Assembly: GCA_963798325.1 (NCBI GenBank)
Contig: CAWCSS010000003.1
Coordinates: 186,001-250,000, forward strand
Direction: 5' to 3'
Source of the DNA: Solirubrobacter sp963798325
GTDB lineage: Bacteria > Actinomycetota > Thermoleophilia > Solirubrobacterales > Solirubrobacteraceae
Length of the DNA stretch: 64,000 nt
The translations under genes were made by a program, and so were the position numbers. Shown in pieces: positions 8,011-16,236 of this stretch (positions are counted from its first letter, which is position 1; each line of letters starts with the position of its first letter). A model generated the notes under the pieces. That model made no database searches. It was not told the origin of the DNA and was given only the letters and a program-made list of their open reading frames with translations.

Positions 8011-9074
8011 CGCGCCACGGGCGTGTTACCCACGCCGACTTCCACGGCGCCGCCCGCGGTGGTCGCGGACAGATGGCAGGCGATGCGCGTGCCGGCGTCG
8101 GCCCGGCGCGGCGTGTAGGCCCGGCCGTGATGGAGCAGCCGGCCGGGGCGGTACGTGCTGCCGTGGAACGCACCGAGGGACTTCCAGTCGTACTCGAGCC
8201 GCGTTCCGGCCTCGGGCGCGTAGCGCACGGCCGAGCAGCGCACCGGGCGACCGACGCGGGCGCGAGCGGAGAAGCGCACGTCGGCGTGGGTGCGCCGGGT
8301 CGGCGCCCAGGTGGGTGACGGGTCGGTGATGAAGTCGCGGTAGAGCGCGACATCGGCGAACACCGACGGCCGATGGTCGGCGCCGCACTTGCCGCCCCAG
8401 CTGACGACGCCGAGCTGCACGGGCGCGTCCGCCGCGCCGGTCCACAGCGGCCCGCCGCTGTCGCCGAAGCAGCCCGAGTTCAGCGGCTCGAGGCCGTCGG
8501 CGTCGACCGCGCAGCGCATGCGCGGATCGAACGTCTCCCGGAACTCGTTCAGGTAGCCCTTGAACGCCTTGGCGCAGGTCGCGTCGTCGATCGTCTTGAG
8601 GTCGGCGGTTCGCAGCGTCGTGTCGAGCTGCTCGTCGTTGCTGTGGCCGGTGCCGGGCGCGAACGGCCGGCCGCGACCGAGCAGATGGCCCATGCCGGGG
8701 TCGGCGCCGCCGAGCGTGACGAGCGTGACGCCGATGACCGGGGCGTTGAGCTCGATCAGGGCGACGTCGTTGACGAAGTTCGACGTCCCGTTGCGGTCGC
8801 GCCAGTTCGGGTGCATCGCGATGTGGGTGGCGTTGCGCACCACTCCGCCGACCTCGATCGACGAGTACGCGTCCGGCGTCAGCCCGTTCACGCAGTGGGC
8901 GGCGGTGAGGACGCGATCGGGCGCGACGAGCGTCCCGCCGCACCCGCCGAGCGACGCGAACCACGGCACGGACGCGGGCTCGACGGGCGTGCCGCCGACC
9001 ACCGCACCGGCCGGGGCGGCGGACGCGCACACGACGAGCACGCCGAGTAGCGGCGCAAGCATCAGCTTCTTCAT
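8007..9074 (-). CDS. Secreted trypsin-like serine protease
   Basis: This 355-residue exported endopeptidase belongs to family S1. A signal peptide (residues 1-24, MKKLMLAPLLGVLVVCASA then an APAGA-type cleavage site) leads directly into VVGGTPVEP, equivalent to the mature N-terminus of trypsins. The catalytic triad is visible: His in LTAAHC, Asp in FVNDVALIEL and Ser in CFGDSGGPL. About 100 extra residues after the protease domain look beta-rich and may bind a surface or substrate. The start was chosen because it gives the signal peptide. The gene is divergent from the LuxR-type regulator, and a GTTCC-N6-GGAAC palindrome lies between them. Confidence 0.93.
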   Translation of the reverse strand: MKKLMLAPLLGVLVVCASAAPAGAVVGGTPVEPASVPWFASLGGCGGTLVAPDRVLTAAHCVNGLTPDAYSSIEVGGVVRNATHIAMHPNWRDRNGTSNFVNDVALIELNAPVIGVTLVTLGGADPGMGHLLGRGRPFAPGTGHSNDEQLDTTLRTADLKTIDDATCAKAFKGYLNEFRETFDPRMRCAVDADGLEPLNSGCFGDSGGPLWTGAADAPVQLGVVSWGGKCGADHRPSVFADVALYRDFITDPSPTWAPTRRTHADVRFSARARVGRPVRCSAVRYAPEAGTRLEYDWKSLGAFHGSTYRPGRLLHHGRAYTPRRADAGTRIACHLSATTAGGAVEVGVGNTPVAR

Positions 9075-9154
9075 GCCCACAAGGCTGCGGCAAGACCGGG
9101 GGCCGCGCGGTGGAGGAGTCCCGCCACCGCGAGGGCGCGCTTGCACCGTCGATT

Positions 9155-9172
9155 GGTTCCGCAAACGGAACC
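9155..9172. promoter_or_regulatory. Inverted repeat GTTCC-N6-GGAAC, copy 1
   Basis: GGTTCCGCAAACGGAACC is a perfect inverted repeat with 7-base arms, placed between the divergent secreted protease gene and the LuxR-type regulator gene, 16 bp before the regulator's GTG. A second copy with the same spacing lies just after the regulator. It is a candidate operator for that regulator. Confidence 0.55.
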
Positions 9173-9188
9173 CCGCGATGATGTCGCG

Positions 9189-9835
9189 GTGCGGATCGTC
9201 ATCGCCGACGACAACCTGTTCGTGCGCGAGGGCATCGCCGCCGTGTTGCGCGACGGCGGCGTGAACGTGGTCGCGCAGGCGTCCGCGGCGCCCGAGCTGC
9301 TGGCGGCGGTCGACACGCATCGCCCGGACGTCGCGATCGTCGACATCCGGATGCCGCCGACGCACACCGACGAGGGGCTGCAGGCCGCGCAGGAGCTGCG
9401 CGCGCGGCATCCCGCGCTGGCGATCGTGATCCTCTCGAGCACGTCGACGTGGGCACGGCGACGCGCGTGCTGGCCGAGCGCCCAGAGCGCCTCGGGTACC
9501 TGCTCAAGGACCGTGTGACGGACAGCGACGACTTCATGGCGACGCTGCGCCACGTCGTGCGCGGCGGCACGGCGCTCGACCCGGAGGTCGTCTCGCGGCT
9601 GCTCGCCGCCCCGCGCGAGGCGAGCCCGCTGGACACGCTCACACCGCGCGAGCTCGAGGTGCTCCAGCTCGTGGCGGAGGGGCGCTCGAACAAGGGGATC
9701 GCCGACCGGCTCGCGATCAGCGAGCGTGCGGTTCGCAAGCACGTCAGCTCGATCGTCGACAAGGCCGAGCTCGGGACGCTGGAGGATGACGACCGCCGCA
9801 CGCTCGCGGTCCTGACGTTCCTGCGCGCGCGCTAG
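9189..9835 (+). CDS. NarL/LuxR-type response regulator, one base missing
   Basis: This response regulator is the likely partner of the NarL-type kinase upstream. The receiver domain has VIADDNLFVREG and the phosphoacceptor Asp in VDIRMPP; the output domain shows LTPRELEVLQLVAEGRSNKGIADRL, a LuxR-type helix-turn-helix. The frame breaks near 9438 inside the receiver: one missing base (for example TCGAGCAC for TCGCAGCAC) would join the halves as LSQHVDVGTATRVLAERPERLGYLLKDRV. With that base the gene is 216 codons, the normal size. A GTG start is used. Palindromes GTTCC-N6-GGAAC flank the gene on both sides, suggesting autoregulation. Confidence 0.85.
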
Positions 9836-9839
9836 CGCC

Positions 9840-9855
9840 GTTCCCATTCCGGAAC
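9840..9855. promoter_or_regulatory. Inverted repeat GTTCC-N6-GGAAC, copy 2
   Basis: GTTCCCATTCCGGAAC lies directly after the LuxR-type regulator gene and 58 bp before the secreted M23 gene. Arms and spacing equal those of the copy before the regulator. It could bring the M23 gene under the same control as the serine protease. Confidence 0.5.
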
Positions 9856-9913
9856 CCACGCGCACAGGCCTGCACCCTGGGAGCGCCCCCGTGCCGCCCG
9901 TAGCTTCGACGGC

Positions 9914-11035
9914 ATGCTCAAGATCGTCCTTCCGGCGCTGGCGGCGCTCGCGCTCGTTGCGCCCGCCGCCGACGCCGCTGACCTCACGTCCATCACGGCC
10001 GGCGTGCTCGCCTCCCCGGAGCCCGCCACCACGACCGACGGTCAGCGCCACGTCGTCTACGAGATCCAGCTCGCCAGCCAGGAGGCGGTACCGATCACGG
10101 TGCGCTCGCTGGCCGTGCGCACCGGAGAGGGCCGCACGCTGGCCACCTACGACGGGGCGCAGATCCCGATGAGCACCCGCTCCGGACCGACGAACACGCT
10201 CGGCCCGAGCCAGGCCGGGACGGTCTGGCTCGACCTCGCGTTCCCGCGCCGCGCCGCGCTGCCGCGCACGCTCGAGCACCGGTTCACGATCGGCGTCGAC
10301 GGGCACTCCTACACCTTCACGGCCGCCCGCACCGCTGTCGAGTCGCGCCGGCCGCTGACGATCGATCCGCCGCTGCGCGGCGGCGCCTACCTCAACTTCA
10401 ACGGCTGCTGCGAGCCGCAGCCGCACCGGATGGCGGTGGTGGCCGTCGACGGCACCCCGTACCTCTCCGAGCGCTTCGCGGCCGACTTCATCCAGCTCGA
10501 CGCCACCGGCAACGCGGCTGACAGCGAGGACCTCACCCGCAACGACAGCTTCATCGGCTACGGCGAGCCTGTCTACGCCGTCGCCGACGGCCGCGTCGTC
10601 TCGACCATGAACACCGTGCCCGAGAACACGCCGCTCAACGAACCGCCCGGCACCCAGTTCAACGCTCGCACGATCCTCGGCAACAGCGTCGTGCTCTCCC
10701 TCGGCAACGGCACCTACGCGGCGTACGGTCACCTCAAGACCGGCAGCGTCACCGTTCGCTCCGGCCAGCTCGTCCGGCGCGGCCAGCGCCTCGCCCGCGT
10801 CGGCAACACCGGCCAGTCCGGCGCGCCGCACCTGCACTTCCAGCTCAGCGACGGCCCCGATCCGATCGCCTCCGACGGGCGCCCCTACGCGTTCCGGTCC
10901 TTCCGCCTGAACGGCATGGCGACCAACGTCGAGCCGTTCTTGATGGGCGCCGCGCCGGCGCACGTCGTCGCCGGCGCGACCCCGAACCGCCACGATCAGA
11001 TGCCGCTCCACGCCAGCGTGCTCGACTTCGGCTGA
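9914..11035 (+). CDS. Secreted M23-family (LytM-like) peptidase
   Basis: This 373-residue exported protein has a signal peptide (MLKIVLPALAALALVAPAADA) and a beta-rich domain of unknown role up to about residue 150. A C-terminal M23 domain (about 190-345) follows. The LytM fold is marked by FIGYGEPVYAVADGRVV, YAAYGHLKTGSVTVRSGQLVRRGQ and the metal motif HLHFQL. At the first metal site only the Asp in FAADF is obvious; the usual preceding His is not, as in a known M23 subgroup, so hydrolase activity is probable but not certain. It would cleave or remodel peptidoglycan cross-links outside the membrane. Confidence 0.88.
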   Translation: MLKIVLPALAALALVAPAADAADLTSITAGVLASPEPATTTDGQRHVVYEIQLASQEAVPITVRSLAVRTGEGRTLATYDGAQIPMSTRSGPTNTLGPSQAGTVWLDLAFPRRAALPRTLEHRFTIGVDGHSYTFTAARTAVESRRPLTIDPPLRGGAYLNFNGCCEPQPHRMAVVAVDGTPYLSERFAADFIQLDATGNAADSEDLTRNDSFIGYGEPVYAVADGRVVSTMNTVPENTPLNEPPGTQFNARTILGNSVVLSLGNGTYAAYGHLKTGSVTVRSGQLVRRGQRLARVGNTGQSGAPHLHFQLSDGPDPIASDGRPYAFRSFRLNGMATNVEPFLMGAAPAHVVAGATPNRHDQMPLHASVLDFG

Positions 11036-11059
11036 GCCACCGACGCGGGTGCACGCGAG

Positions 11060-11096
11060 CGTCGAGTTTCACACGCATACGTGGTGAAAGTCGACG
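11060..11096. terminator. Long inverted repeat after M23 gene
   Basis: The arms CGTCGAGTTTCAC and GTGAAAGTCGACG pair over 13 bases with one mismatch around an 11-base loop, starting 25 bp after the stop codon. There is no T-run, which is common for high-GC terminators; an operator role is possible too. Confidence 0.5.
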
Positions 11097-11281
11097 TTCG
11101 CGTCGTCCCCCACAGCACGATCGAGGCGAAGAGGCCGAGATGCAGGCTGATCGCGGTCTGGTCGCCCGCGGCCGCGCCGAGCGCGAATCACCCAGAGCAG
11201 CAGGGTGATCTTCGGCACACAGGGTGCGTTCAGAGCCGCTCACCGGGTGGACACGGATCGTCCCTGGAGGGTGAGACGCCA

Positions 11282-11298
11282 TCACCCCGCGGGGGTCA
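11282..11298. promoter_or_regulatory. Degenerate copy of the 17-bp palindrome
   Basis: TCACCCCGCGGGGGTCA has the left arm and spacing of the recurring TCAYCCGNNNCGGRTGA element but an altered right end. It lies 39 bp before the PLDc_N/SHOCT gene, whose paralog at 37.3 kb has a perfect copy upstream. Confidence 0.4.
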
Positions 11299-11337
11299 AG
11301 GGTGGACGGTCAATACCCACGTTGCCTTGGAGGCTCG

Positions 11338-11742
11338 ATGTTCGCTGCTGATTACCCGTTCCTGAACATTTTCTGGACGATGATCCTGTTCTTCTTCTGG
11401 GTCGCTTGGATCTGGGTGCTGGTGATGATCTTCAGCGACCTGTTCCGTCGTCACGACACGTCCGGCTGGATGAAGGCCCTGTGGACGATCGTGCTGATCC
11501 TGTTCCCGTTCCTGGGCGTGCTGATCTATCTGATCGCCAACAGCAGCGGCATGGCCGAGCGCAGCGCCAAGCAGGCCGAGGCCCAGCGCGCGCAGTTCGA
11601 CAGCTACGTCCAGGCGGCGGCGGCCAAGGGCGGCAGCGGCGGCGGCGCGGCGTCGGAGATCGAGAAGGCCAAGGCGCTGCTGGACAGCGGCGCGCTCACG
11701 CAGGCGGAGTTCGACGCGCTGAAGGCGAAGGCGCTGACCTGA
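11338..11742 (+). CDS. PLDc_N-like membrane protein with SHOCT tail
   Basis: This 134-residue membrane protein has two transmembrane helices (NIFWTMILFFFWVAWIWVL and WTIVLILFPFLGVLIYLIA) separated by FSDLFRRHD, the pattern of the PLDc_N domain. It ends with a SHOCT motif (EIEKAKALLDSGALTQAEFDALKAKAL), a short oligomerisation or recruitment helix pair. ATG at 11338 follows a good ribosome-binding site (TTGGAGG). A close paralog lies at 37.3 kb. The gene is 10 bp before the sulfatase gene, so it is probably the first gene of that operon. The function is unknown; envelope stress has been inferred for such genes. Confidence 0.85.
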   Translation: MFAADYPFLNIFWTMILFFFWVAWIWVLVMIFSDLFRRHDTSGWMKALWTIVLILFPFLGVLIYLIANSSGMAERSAKQAEAQRAQFDSYVQAAAAKGGSGGGAASEIEKAKALLDSGALTQAEFDALKAKALT

Positions 11743-11752
11743 GGACGCCGGC

Positions 11753-13273
11753 ATGGCACCCAACATCCTGGTCATCTGGGGCGATGACATCGGCATCACG
11801 AACCTGTCGGCGTACAGCGACGGGCTGATGGGCTACCGAACCCCGAACATCGACCGCATCGCCGACGAGGGGATGCGCTTCACCGACAGCTACGGCGAGC
11901 AGAGCTGCACCGCCGGGCGCTCGTCGTTCATCACCGGCCAGAGCGTGTTCCGGACCGGGTTGAGCAAGGTGGGAATGCCGGGTGCCGACGTCGGCCTCCA
12001 AGCGGAGGACGTGACGATCGCCGAGCTGCTCAAGCCGCTCGGCTACGCCACCGGGCAGTTCGGCAAGAACCATCTCGGCGACCGCAACAAGTTCCTGCCG
12101 ACGGTGCACGGGTTCGACGAGTTCTTCGGCAACCTCTACCACCTCAACGCCGAGGAGGAGCCCGAGGCCCCGAACTGGCCCTCCCAGGAGGACTTCCCGC
12201 GCTACAACGAGCGTTTTCGCCCGCGCGGCGTGCTCCATTCGTGGGCCACCGACGTCGACGATCCCACCGAGGAGGGTCGCTACGGCCCGGTCGGCAAGCA
12301 GCGGATCGAGGACACGGGCCCGCTGACCAAGAAGCGGATGGAGACGATCGACGACGAGGTGCTCACCCACGCCGTCGACTTCATCGAGCGCCAGGCCGCC
12401 GCCGAGACGCCGTTCTTCTGCTGGTTCAACACCACCCACATGCACTTCCGGACGCATACGAAACCGGAGAGCATCGGCCAGGCGGGGCGCTGGCAGTCCC
12501 CGTACCACGACACGATGATCGACCACGACAAGGTCGTGGGCGCGCTGCTGGACAAGCTCGACGAGCTCGGCCTGACCGAGGACACGATCGTCGTCTACAG
12601 CACCGACAACGGCCCGCACATGAACACGTGGCCCGACGGCGGCATGACCCCGTTCCGCAGCGAGAAGAACACCAACTGGGAGGGCGCGTTCCGGATCCCG
12701 GAGATGATCCGCTGGCCGGGCAAGATCCCGGCGGGCGTCGTCTCCAACGAGATCGTCCAGCACCACGACTGGCTGCCGACGTTCCTGGCGGCCGCGGGCG
12801 AGCCCGACATCGTCGAGAAGCTCAAGGCCGGCCACAACGGCTACAAGGTCCACATCGACGGCTACAACCTGCTCCCCTACCTCACCGGCGAGGTCGAGGA
12901 GTCGCCGCGCAAGGGCATGGTCTACTTCTCCGACGACGGCGACGTGCTCGCGCTGCGCTTTGACAACTGGAAAGTCGTCTTCATGGAGCAGCGCGTCCAG
13001 GGCACGATCCAGATCTGGGCCGAGCCCTTCGTCGTCCTGCGCGTGCCCAAGCTCTACAACCTGCGCACCGACCCGTTCGAGCGTGCCGACATCACGTCGA
13101 ACACGTACTGGGAATGGCTGCTGGAGAACGACTTCATCATCCTCGCCGCGACGACGATCGTCGCCCAGTTCCTGGAGACCTTCGAGGAGTTCCCGCCGCG
13201 CCAGAAGGCGGCGAGCTTCACAATCGACCAGGTCGTGGAGAAGCTGGAGTCGGTCCTGACCTCGGGCCGCTAG
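11753..13273 (+). CDS. Type I sulfatase (arylsulfatase-like)
   Basis: This 506-residue sulfatase of the alkaline phosphatase superfamily hydrolyses sulfate esters. Metal-binding Asp residues occur in VIWGDDIG (residues 11-12) and in YSTDNGPHMN. The formylglycine motif is C52 in SCTAGRSSFITGQ, a C-T-A-G-R variant of the usual CxPxR, to be oxidised by the formylglycine-generating enzyme encoded two genes downstream. No signal peptide is seen, so it is probably cytosolic or leaves by another route. The substrate cannot be predicted. The stop is followed at once by the ATG of the HAD gene. Confidence 0.93.
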   Translation: MAPNILVIWGDDIGITNLSAYSDGLMGYRTPNIDRIADEGMRFTDSYGEQSCTAGRSSFITGQSVFRTGLSKVGMPGADVGLQAEDVTIAELLKPLGYATGQFGKNHLGDRNKFLPTVHGFDEFFGNLYHLNAEEEPEAPNWPSQEDFPRYNERFRPRGVLHSWATDVDDPTEEGRYGPVGKQRIEDTGPLTKKRMETIDDEVLTHAVDFIERQAAAETPFFCWFNTTHMHFRTHTKPESIGQAGRWQSPYHDTMIDHDKVVGALLDKLDELGLTEDTIVVYSTDNGPHMNTWPDGGMTPFRSEKNTNWEGAFRIPEMIRWPGKIPAGVVSNEIVQHHDWLPTFLAAAGEPDIVEKLKAGHNGYKVHIDGYNLLPYLTGEVEESPRKGMVYFSDDGDVLALRFDNWKVVFMEQRVQGTIQIWAEPFVVLRVPKLYNLRTDPFERADITSNTYWEWLLENDFIILAATTIVAQFLETFEEFPPRQKAASFTIDQVVEKLESVLTSGR

Positions 13274-14174
13274 ATGCTGACGTCATGGAACGAGGGCGCC
13301 GCCCGGACCGCGATCGTCGAGTTCCTGGAGCGGGTCAGCGCGGAGGGCGTCCCGCTCTCCGCGCGGGTCGCGGTGATCGACAACGACGGCACGCTGTGGT
13401 GCGAGAAGCCGGCCTACATCCAGGCGCTGTACGTGCTCGCGCGGCTCAAGACGGAGGTCGCCGCACGCCCGGAGCTGGGCGAGCCGCCGGTGGTCAAGGC
13501 GCTGCTCGCCGGTGATCTCGCCGCGGCGATGCAGCAGGGCATGGCGGCGGTCGCCGGCGTGCTGCTGGAGCTCGACGCCGGGATCACCGCCGAGGAGTTC
13601 ACCGACGGCGCGAAGGCGTGGCTCGCGGAGGCCACGCACCCGCGCTTCGGCGTGCCGATGAAGGAGCTCACGTACGCGCCGATGCTCGAGCTCATCGACC
13701 TGCTGCGCACGCACGACTTCAGCGTGTTCATCGTCACCGGTGGCGGCGTGGAGTTCGTGCGCGCCGTGGCCGACGAGATCTACGGGATCTCACCCGACGA
13801 CGTGGTGGGGTCGTCGGTCCAGCTGAAGTTCGAGCGCCGCGACGGCAAGGTCGTCCTGCGTCCGCGAGGCCGCGCTGCTGGGCTCGCCCAACGAGGGCGA
13901 GCCGAAGGCGATCAACATCCAGGCCCACATCGGCCGGCGGCCGATCCTCGCGATCGGCAACAGCGCGGGCGACACCGAGATGCTCGAGTACGCGCACACG
14001 GGCACGCTGCCCTCGCTGTGCATGGTGATCGACCACGACGACGAGGAACGTGAGTACGCGTACTCCGGCGCTTCCGTGACCAATCCGAACGCCGAGTCGA
14101 TCCTCACCACCGCCGAGCGCCTCTGTTGGACGGTCGTGAGCATGCGCGCCGACTGGAGCCGCATCTTCGCGTGA
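13274..14174 (+). CDS. HAD-family phosphatase, one extra base
   Basis: This haloacid-dehalogenase-type hydrolase resembles phosphoserine-phosphatase-like enzymes. Motif I is VIDNDGTLWCEKP (nucleophile Asp), motif II is FIVTGGG, and motif IV with the acidic metal ligands is LAIGNSAGDTEM. The reading frame breaks near 13868: dropping one base in CTGCGTCCGCGAG joins the halves as VVLRREAALLGSPNEGEPKAINI, and the gene becomes exactly 300 codons. It starts on the base after the sulfatase stop and its TGA overlaps the GTG of the formylglycine-generating enzyme gene. It is thus translationally linked to sulfatase maturation, but its substrate is unknown. Confidence 0.85.
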
Positions 14175-15035
14175 CGACCTGGATCGAGGGCGCGACGTTC
14201 CGGATGGGCTCCGACGGCCGCCACGCCGAGGAGGGGCCCGTTCGCGACGTCACGGTCGCCGGCTTCTGGATCGACCCCCACGCGGTGACCAATCGCGACT
14301 ACGCCGCGTTCGTCCATCGAGACGGGCTACGTCACCGTCGCCGAGCGGCCGCTGAACCCCGCGGACTTCCCCGGCGCGCCCGCCGAGAACCTGGTTCCGG
14401 GCTCGATGGTCTTCCGCCCCACCCGCGGGCCGGTCGACCTGCGCCGCATGGAGCACTGGTGGACATGGACGCCGGGAGCCTCCTGGAAGCACCCGGAGGG
14501 CCCGGGCACGACGGCCGCGCAGCGCCCCGAGCATCCCGTCGTGCACGTCGCCTTCGAGGACGCGCAGGCCTACGCCGACTGGGCCGGCCGCGCGCTGCCG
14601 AGCGAGGCCGAGTGGGAACTGGCCGCGCGCGGCGGCCTCGACGGCGCGCTCTACACCTGGGGCGACGAGCCCGAGCCACCCGGCGCCCGCCTGGCCAACT
14701 ACTGGCACGGCGACTTCCCCTACCGCGCCGAGCCGGGCTACGGCACCACCACCCCGGTCGGCTCCTTCGCGCCCAACGGCTTCGGCCTCTACGACATGGC
14801 CGGCAACGTCTGGGAGTGGACGAGCGACTGGTACACCCCGCGCCTGGACCCCGCCCAGCCCACCGTCCGCGTCCCCCGCAAGGTCGTCAAGGGCGGCTCC
14901 TTCCTGTGCGCCGACAGCTACTGCGCGCGCTACCGCCCGGCGGCTCGGCGCCCGCAGATGATCGACACCGGCATGAGCCACATCGGCTTCCGCTGCATCA
15001 ACGCGCACCTAAAGGGGCCTGGCCCCTTTAGGTAA
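14171..15035 (+). CDS. Formylglycine-generating enzyme, one extra base
   Basis: This sulfatase-maturing oxygenase converts the sulfatase active-site Cys to formylglycine. Family landmarks are present from start (TFRMGSDG) through the core (WEWTSDWY) to the catalytic pair in GGSFLCADSYCARYR, which matches the two active-site cysteines of known FGEs, and the final GFRC. The frame breaks near 14325; removing one base in GTCCATCGAG restores FVIETGYVTVAERPL and yields 288 codons. The GTG start overlaps the HAD stop by four bases. The last residues (about LKGPGPFR) and the stop codon are supplied by a palindromic repeat. Confidence 0.92.
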
Positions 15036-15049
15036 AGGGGCCAGGCCCC
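15008..15049. terminator. Palindromic repeat forming convergent terminator
   Basis: Bases 15008-15032 are a perfect palindrome whose 12-base half is CCTAAAGGGGCC, with a single T at the centre. Bases 15037-15049 (GGGGCCAGGCCCC) repeat the inner 13 bases in inverted orientation, so two alternative hairpins are possible. The element lies at the 3' ends of the convergent FGE and amidotransferase genes and encodes the FGE C-terminus and stop. Confidence 0.7.
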
Positions 15050-15077
15050 GTCAACGTAGGGTGACGGGCTGGGCCCG

Positions 15078-15917
15078 TCAGGCGGGGGTGGGGACGAGCG
15101 GGCGGAACGGGCGCACCTCGTGCTCGCCGTTGTGGACGATCAGGACGCTGGCCTCGGGGATCTCCTCGAACGCGCCCGGGAGGTCGGCGACCGGCTCGGA
15201 GACGACCAGGCGGTCGCCGTCGTGCAGGAGCTGCAGGCGCGGGTTCTCGGGGTGCAGTTGACGCAGCGAGTGGGCGTCGGTGGAGGTGAACAGCGTCCGC
15301 GACTTGCCCTCGGTGGAGTAGCGGAACGCCCACAGGCGCTCGCCGTCGCTGAGGCCCATGCTCGTCTGGAGCACGTTCTCGATCCCGTGCTTGCGGGCGG
15401 TCTCCTCGACGAGGCCGAGGGCGTGCTCGAGGGCGCCGATCGGGTCCTGCTCGAGGCCGAAGGTCAGGGCCAGACGGAAGATGACCTCGGAGTCGGTGGA
15501 GCCGCGGAAGCCGGCGAACAGGTCGGGGTCGACGGCCAGCATCAGCTCGCGCCGCATCTCGTGGAAGCCCGCGACGACGCCGTTGTGGACGAACAGCCAG
15601 TTCCCGTCGCGGAACGGGTGGCAGTTGGTCTGCTGCACCGCCGTGCCCGAGGTCGCGCGCACGTGAGCGAGGAACAGCGGCGTCTCGATGTGGGCGGCCA
15701 GCTCACGCAGGTTCGTGTCCCCCCAGGCCGGAGCGACGCTGTGGTACATCGCGGGACCCTCCCCCGCGCCGTACCAGCCGACGCCGAAGCCGTCACCGTT
15801 GGTCGTCTCGGCGCCCATCCGCGAATGCAGGCTCTGGTCGATCAGCCCGTGCTGGGTCTTGAACAGCAGTTCCTCCATCAACACCGCTTGCCCGGACCAT
15901 GCCATCCATCGGCACAT
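15078..15917 (-). CDS. Class II glutamine amidotransferase (YafJ/EgtC-like)
   Basis: This 279-residue protein has the Ntn-hydrolase glutaminase fold. Cys2, exposed after removal of Met1 (MCRWMAWSG), is the nucleophile. NGDGFGVGWYG, FLAHVRATSG, NCHPF and WLFVHNGVVAG are the typical glutamine-binding and oxyanion-hole segments, and GSTDSEVIF follows. It consists of the glutaminase domain alone, without a synthetase domain, as in YafJ and EgtC. EgtC hydrolyses gamma-glutamyl-hercynylcysteine sulfoxide in ergothioneine synthesis, but no other egt gene is nearby, so that role is not supported. A copy of the 17-bp palindrome lies 62 bp upstream of its ATG. Confidence 0.9.
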   Translation of the reverse strand: MCRWMAWSGQAVLMEELLFKTQHGLIDQSLHSRMGAETTNGDGFGVGWYGAGEGPAMYHSVAPAWGDTNLRELAAHIETPLFLAHVRATSGTAVQQTNCHPFRDGNWLFVHNGVVAGFHEMRRELMLAVDPDLFAGFRGSTDSEVIFRLALTFGLEQDPIGALEHALGLVEETARKHGIENVLQTSMGLSDGERLWAFRYSTEGKSRTLFTSTDAHSLRQLHPENPRLQLLHDGDRLVVSEPVADLPGAFEEIPEASVLIVHNGEHEVRPFRPLVPTPA

Positions 15918-15979
15918 GACGGCTCTCCTCGAATTCGTGGACGAGCACCGACGCTACGGCGGCCCGTGCCGGAGCGACA

Positions 15980-15996
15980 TCATCCGAACGGGGTGA
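15980..15996. promoter_or_regulatory. 17-bp palindrome, amidotransferase side
   Basis: TCATCCGAACGGGGTGA matches TCAYCCGNNNCGGRTGA with one deviation at the right arm. It lies 62 bp before the amidotransferase ATG, a distance close to that seen for the DUF6325-like and LOR-like genes. Confidence 0.65.
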
Positions 15997-16033
15997 GGAC
16001 GGACCACACGTCGCCGCGGGAGGCTGCCCGCAC

Positions 16034-16144
16034 ATGAAGCGGCTCGAGAACGCCCTCCTGAACGTCATGGCCCTCGCATGGGTCGGGCGCGGCGTGTGGC
16101 GCATCGCACGCGGCCGCGCTCCCTGGCAGTCCTCCCGCTCCTAG
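16034..16144 (+). CDS. Possible small protein (36 aa)
   Basis: An ATG-started frame encodes a 36-residue basic peptide (MKRLENALLNVMALAWVGRG then VWRIARGRAPWQ). It has an amphipathic or weakly membrane-associating helix flanked by Arg and Lys. It begins about 38 bp after the first palindrome copy. No family is recognised, and it could be a chance frame, although its position directly after a putative regulatory site is suggestive. Confidence 0.35.
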   Translation: MKRLENALLNVMALAWVGRGVWRIARGRAPWQSSRS

Positions 16145-16200
16145 GCCTTCGGCGTCGGGCGCTCGCGTGCCGCCGCGTGGATTGCCGGGCGTAGCCGCAA

Positions 16201-16217
16201 TCACCCGCTTCGGATGA
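16201..16217. promoter_or_regulatory. 17-bp palindrome, MFS exporter side
   Basis: TCACCCGCTTCGGATGA is a full consensus copy, 19 bp before the GTG/ATG region of the MFS gene (37 bp if translation starts at the internal GTG 16255). Confidence 0.65.
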
Positions 16218-16236
16218 CGCCCGGCAATCACCGGCC

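Larger units (their letters stand above)
11036..11337. other. Intergenic region with hairpin and repeat motifs
   Basis: No gene is supported in this 302-bp spacer. It contains a long inverted repeat just after the M23 gene, a 7-base inverted repeat ATCACCC-N9-GGGTGAT at 11187-11209, and a degenerate copy of the recurring 17-bp palindrome shortly before the PLDc_N/SHOCT gene. Confidence 0.6.
15918..16236. other. Divergent region with two palindrome copies and a small ORF
   Basis: This 319-bp spacer between the amidotransferase and the MFS exporter holds two copies of the recurring 17-bp palindrome, one near each divergent gene, and a 36-codon open frame between them. Confidence 0.6.
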
